In this document: piece by piece, positions 63,001 to 64,000 of the stretch
Layout of the letters: each line of letters starts with the position of its first letter
Numbering within the stretch: position 1 is the first letter of the stretch
DNA from: Brugia malayi
Lineage: Eukaryota; Nematoda; Chromadorea; Rhabditida; Onchocercidae
Direction of reading: 5' to 3'
NCBI RefSeq assembly: GCF_000002995.4
Contig: NW_025062479.1
Coordinates: 19,960,721-20,024,720, forward strand
DNA length: 64,000 nucleotides
Position numbers and translations under genes: made by a program
The notes under the pieces: model-generated
Database searches by the model: none
What the model saw: only the letters and a program-made list of their open reading frames with translations
Told to the model about the DNA's origin: nothing

Positions 63001-63830
63001 GTCTTGAATTCATAGGAAAAGTTATTTTCTCATGCATAACAAGAAAAAAGAACAAATTTTCAGAAAAAAGTAACAGTAAATTATTAAGCATCTTTCTAAA
63101 TTTCAAATATTTGGAATCTCACTGAAGATTTCTCGATCTTATATGCCAAAGCATAACATTTAGCATTCACGTACAACATTTGATTCAAGTCTTTGCATCA
63201 TTTATATGTTACATCAACCAATATAATCTTTACAGTTTTATGTGACTCAAAACATACTATATAAAAAGAACAATTTACACCTCTGAAAATAGTATTATTG
63301 ACCATAACTTACATTAAGAAGACTTTGGTCCTTAAATATTTTAGCTGCAGCATTACTGTACAACGACGCATTAGTTAAACCCGTCACTACGGCTGCTTCC
63401 AGCCAAAAAGTATTCTGAAAAAAGACATGCTTTTCCAAACTGTAAAAAACAGTACAAAAACTGGCTTTTTATATAACTAAAAACGATTTGTTAAACAAAC
63501 TGCTATAATTTTCATATGCTTTTACATTAGCCAAATGATCTAGATGTTTCGCTTCATTCACTGCCTGAAATATTGCTGTTGAATCGAACCAGAGTTGAAT
63601 TCTAACTTTTCATAAAGCACTCTTTCATGCACTCTAGTTATACGAAAAGTAATTGAAATGTAATTCAACTTGAACGAAAATGTACTTTGATTCTAAAATT
63701 TTCTTCTTGAACAAACACAGTATAAAGTACTAACATTGCTGTTCTCTTTGATCGGCTTAATTAAAAGATCAGGAGCAGTACTTCCGTAAACATGTCCAAT
63801 TAACCATTTCACCGATGCACTTAATTTACC
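54080..63830 (-). CDS. ptrn-1: patronin/CAMSAP microtubule minus-end protein, 5' end outside window
   Basis: Binds and stabilises free microtubule minus ends; in nematodes it organises non-centrosomal arrays in neurons and epidermis. The visible part is 1,139 codons over 27 exons. Numbering from the first visible residue: N-terminal GKLSASVKWLIGHVYG (1-16) typical of the CAMSAP start; calponin-homology domain about 148-298 (LLFWINKICLLV, EDLYEDMCDG, DPMSLADCQYN, LPWNPFHFEIEDILYLHES, FLADLFQIFE); long polar linker with Gln/Ser/Thr-rich stretches (about 550-870); charged coiled coil (868-925); C-terminal CKK domain (about 1003-1139) with NRSMIINALQ, KHFLLLFRDQKCRYLGAYSW, GRGPNICHESMI and YDSGAKKF. 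Size is close to nematode PTRN-1. Oddities: intron after exon 7 appears to be GC-AG, and exon 13 lacks an obvious AG at its expected edge. Confidence 0.95.
54080..63830 (-). other. ptrn-1: patronin exon map (minus strand, 5' to 3')
   Basis: 63830-63735, 63564-63526, 63414-63313, 62960-62844, 62716-62631, 62272-62133, 61705-61595, 61444-61384, 61168-61026, 60939-60799, 60598-60559, 60131-60062, 59872(or 59836)-59691, 59430-59313, 59029-58928, 58853-58751, 58393-58200, 57903-57622, 57517-57329, 57187-57058, 56710-56556, 56029-55857, 55780-55663, 55350-55239, 55110-55001, 54775-54603, 54212-54080. Every junction conserves phase and the total (3,420 nt) is divisible by three. The first listed exon has a poor acceptor (TTGAAG) and may extend further 5'; the true start codon should lie beyond 64000 or in the unread 63831-64000 stretch. 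Exon 13 start is uncertain. Confidence 0.85.
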
Positions 63831-64000
63831 CTTCAATATTATCACAATAGTAAATTTTACACTGAGATAATATGTGAACGCAAGATAGAAAGAATATTGA
63901 ACCAACCCATTCATTTCACTTCATTGCTTAACACAAAAACTTTTACTTATGATTTTTACACTTATAACAATACTTCGACTCTTGTACTTAATTCTTTCCA

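Noticed and set aside
63831..63914. Extension of patronin exon 1 to a Met at 63914
   Set aside because: The added residues are hydrophobic and unlike CAMSAP N-termini; an acceptor close to 63831 and an upstream exon outside the window are more likely, though this is not certain.

Overview
This window is nuclear DNA of a nematode, most likely a spirurid or filarial parasite. It is very AT-rich, with long A/T homopolymers and microsatellites. Genes are broken into many small exons with short introns, acceptors are of the TTTTCAG/TTTTTAG type, and polypyrimidine-AG sites sit just 5' of several start codons as expected for spliced-leader (SL) trans-splicing. All proteins recognised have nematode or animal relatives. 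The clade is inferred from these features and not proven. No rRNA, tRNA, CRISPR array or bacterial gene was seen.

Layout from left to right. (1) 0.4-4.9 kb, plus strand: a kynurenine aminotransferase in 11 exons. (2) 5.6-6.5 kb, plus: the small mitochondrial chaperone Tim9 in 2 exons. (3) 10.0-15.4 kb, plus: a stomatin-family membrane scaffold; its first intron carries a degenerate 32-bp minisatellite and its second a dead mariner transposon. (4) 17.8-22.2 kb, minus: an inward-rectifier potassium channel in 9 exons. (5) About 9 kb without recognisable coding sequence. (6) 31.5-34.0 kb, plus: a coiled-coil + NADAR-domain + RGG-tail protein in a less AT-rich pocket. (7) 35.3-39.7 kb, minus: a CK1/TTBK-type protein kinase in 7 exons. 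(8) About 8.4 kb of mostly low-complexity DNA. (9) 48.2-51.4 kb, plus: an unrecognised 96-residue protein with one short basic motif repeated once per exon. (10) 54.1-63.8 kb, minus: patronin/CAMSAP (PTRN-1), 27 exons in the window, 5' end outside it.

The exon models were built by hand. In each, reading phase is conserved across every junction and the summed coding length is a multiple of three. The genes do not form one pathway. Kir and NADAR are divergent, as are the kinase and the small repeat protein; stomatin/Kir, NADAR/kinase and repeat protein/patronin are convergent. The aminotransferase and Tim9 lie head to tail about 0.6 kb apart and could share a transcript.

The most unusual observations are: three introns that seem to start with GC (stomatin, kinase, patronin) plus two exon starts that best fit non-AG acceptors; the eukaryotic NADAR protein with altered family motifs and a possible second first exon; a glutamine at the rectification-controller position of the Kir channel; and the one-motif-per-exon small protein.
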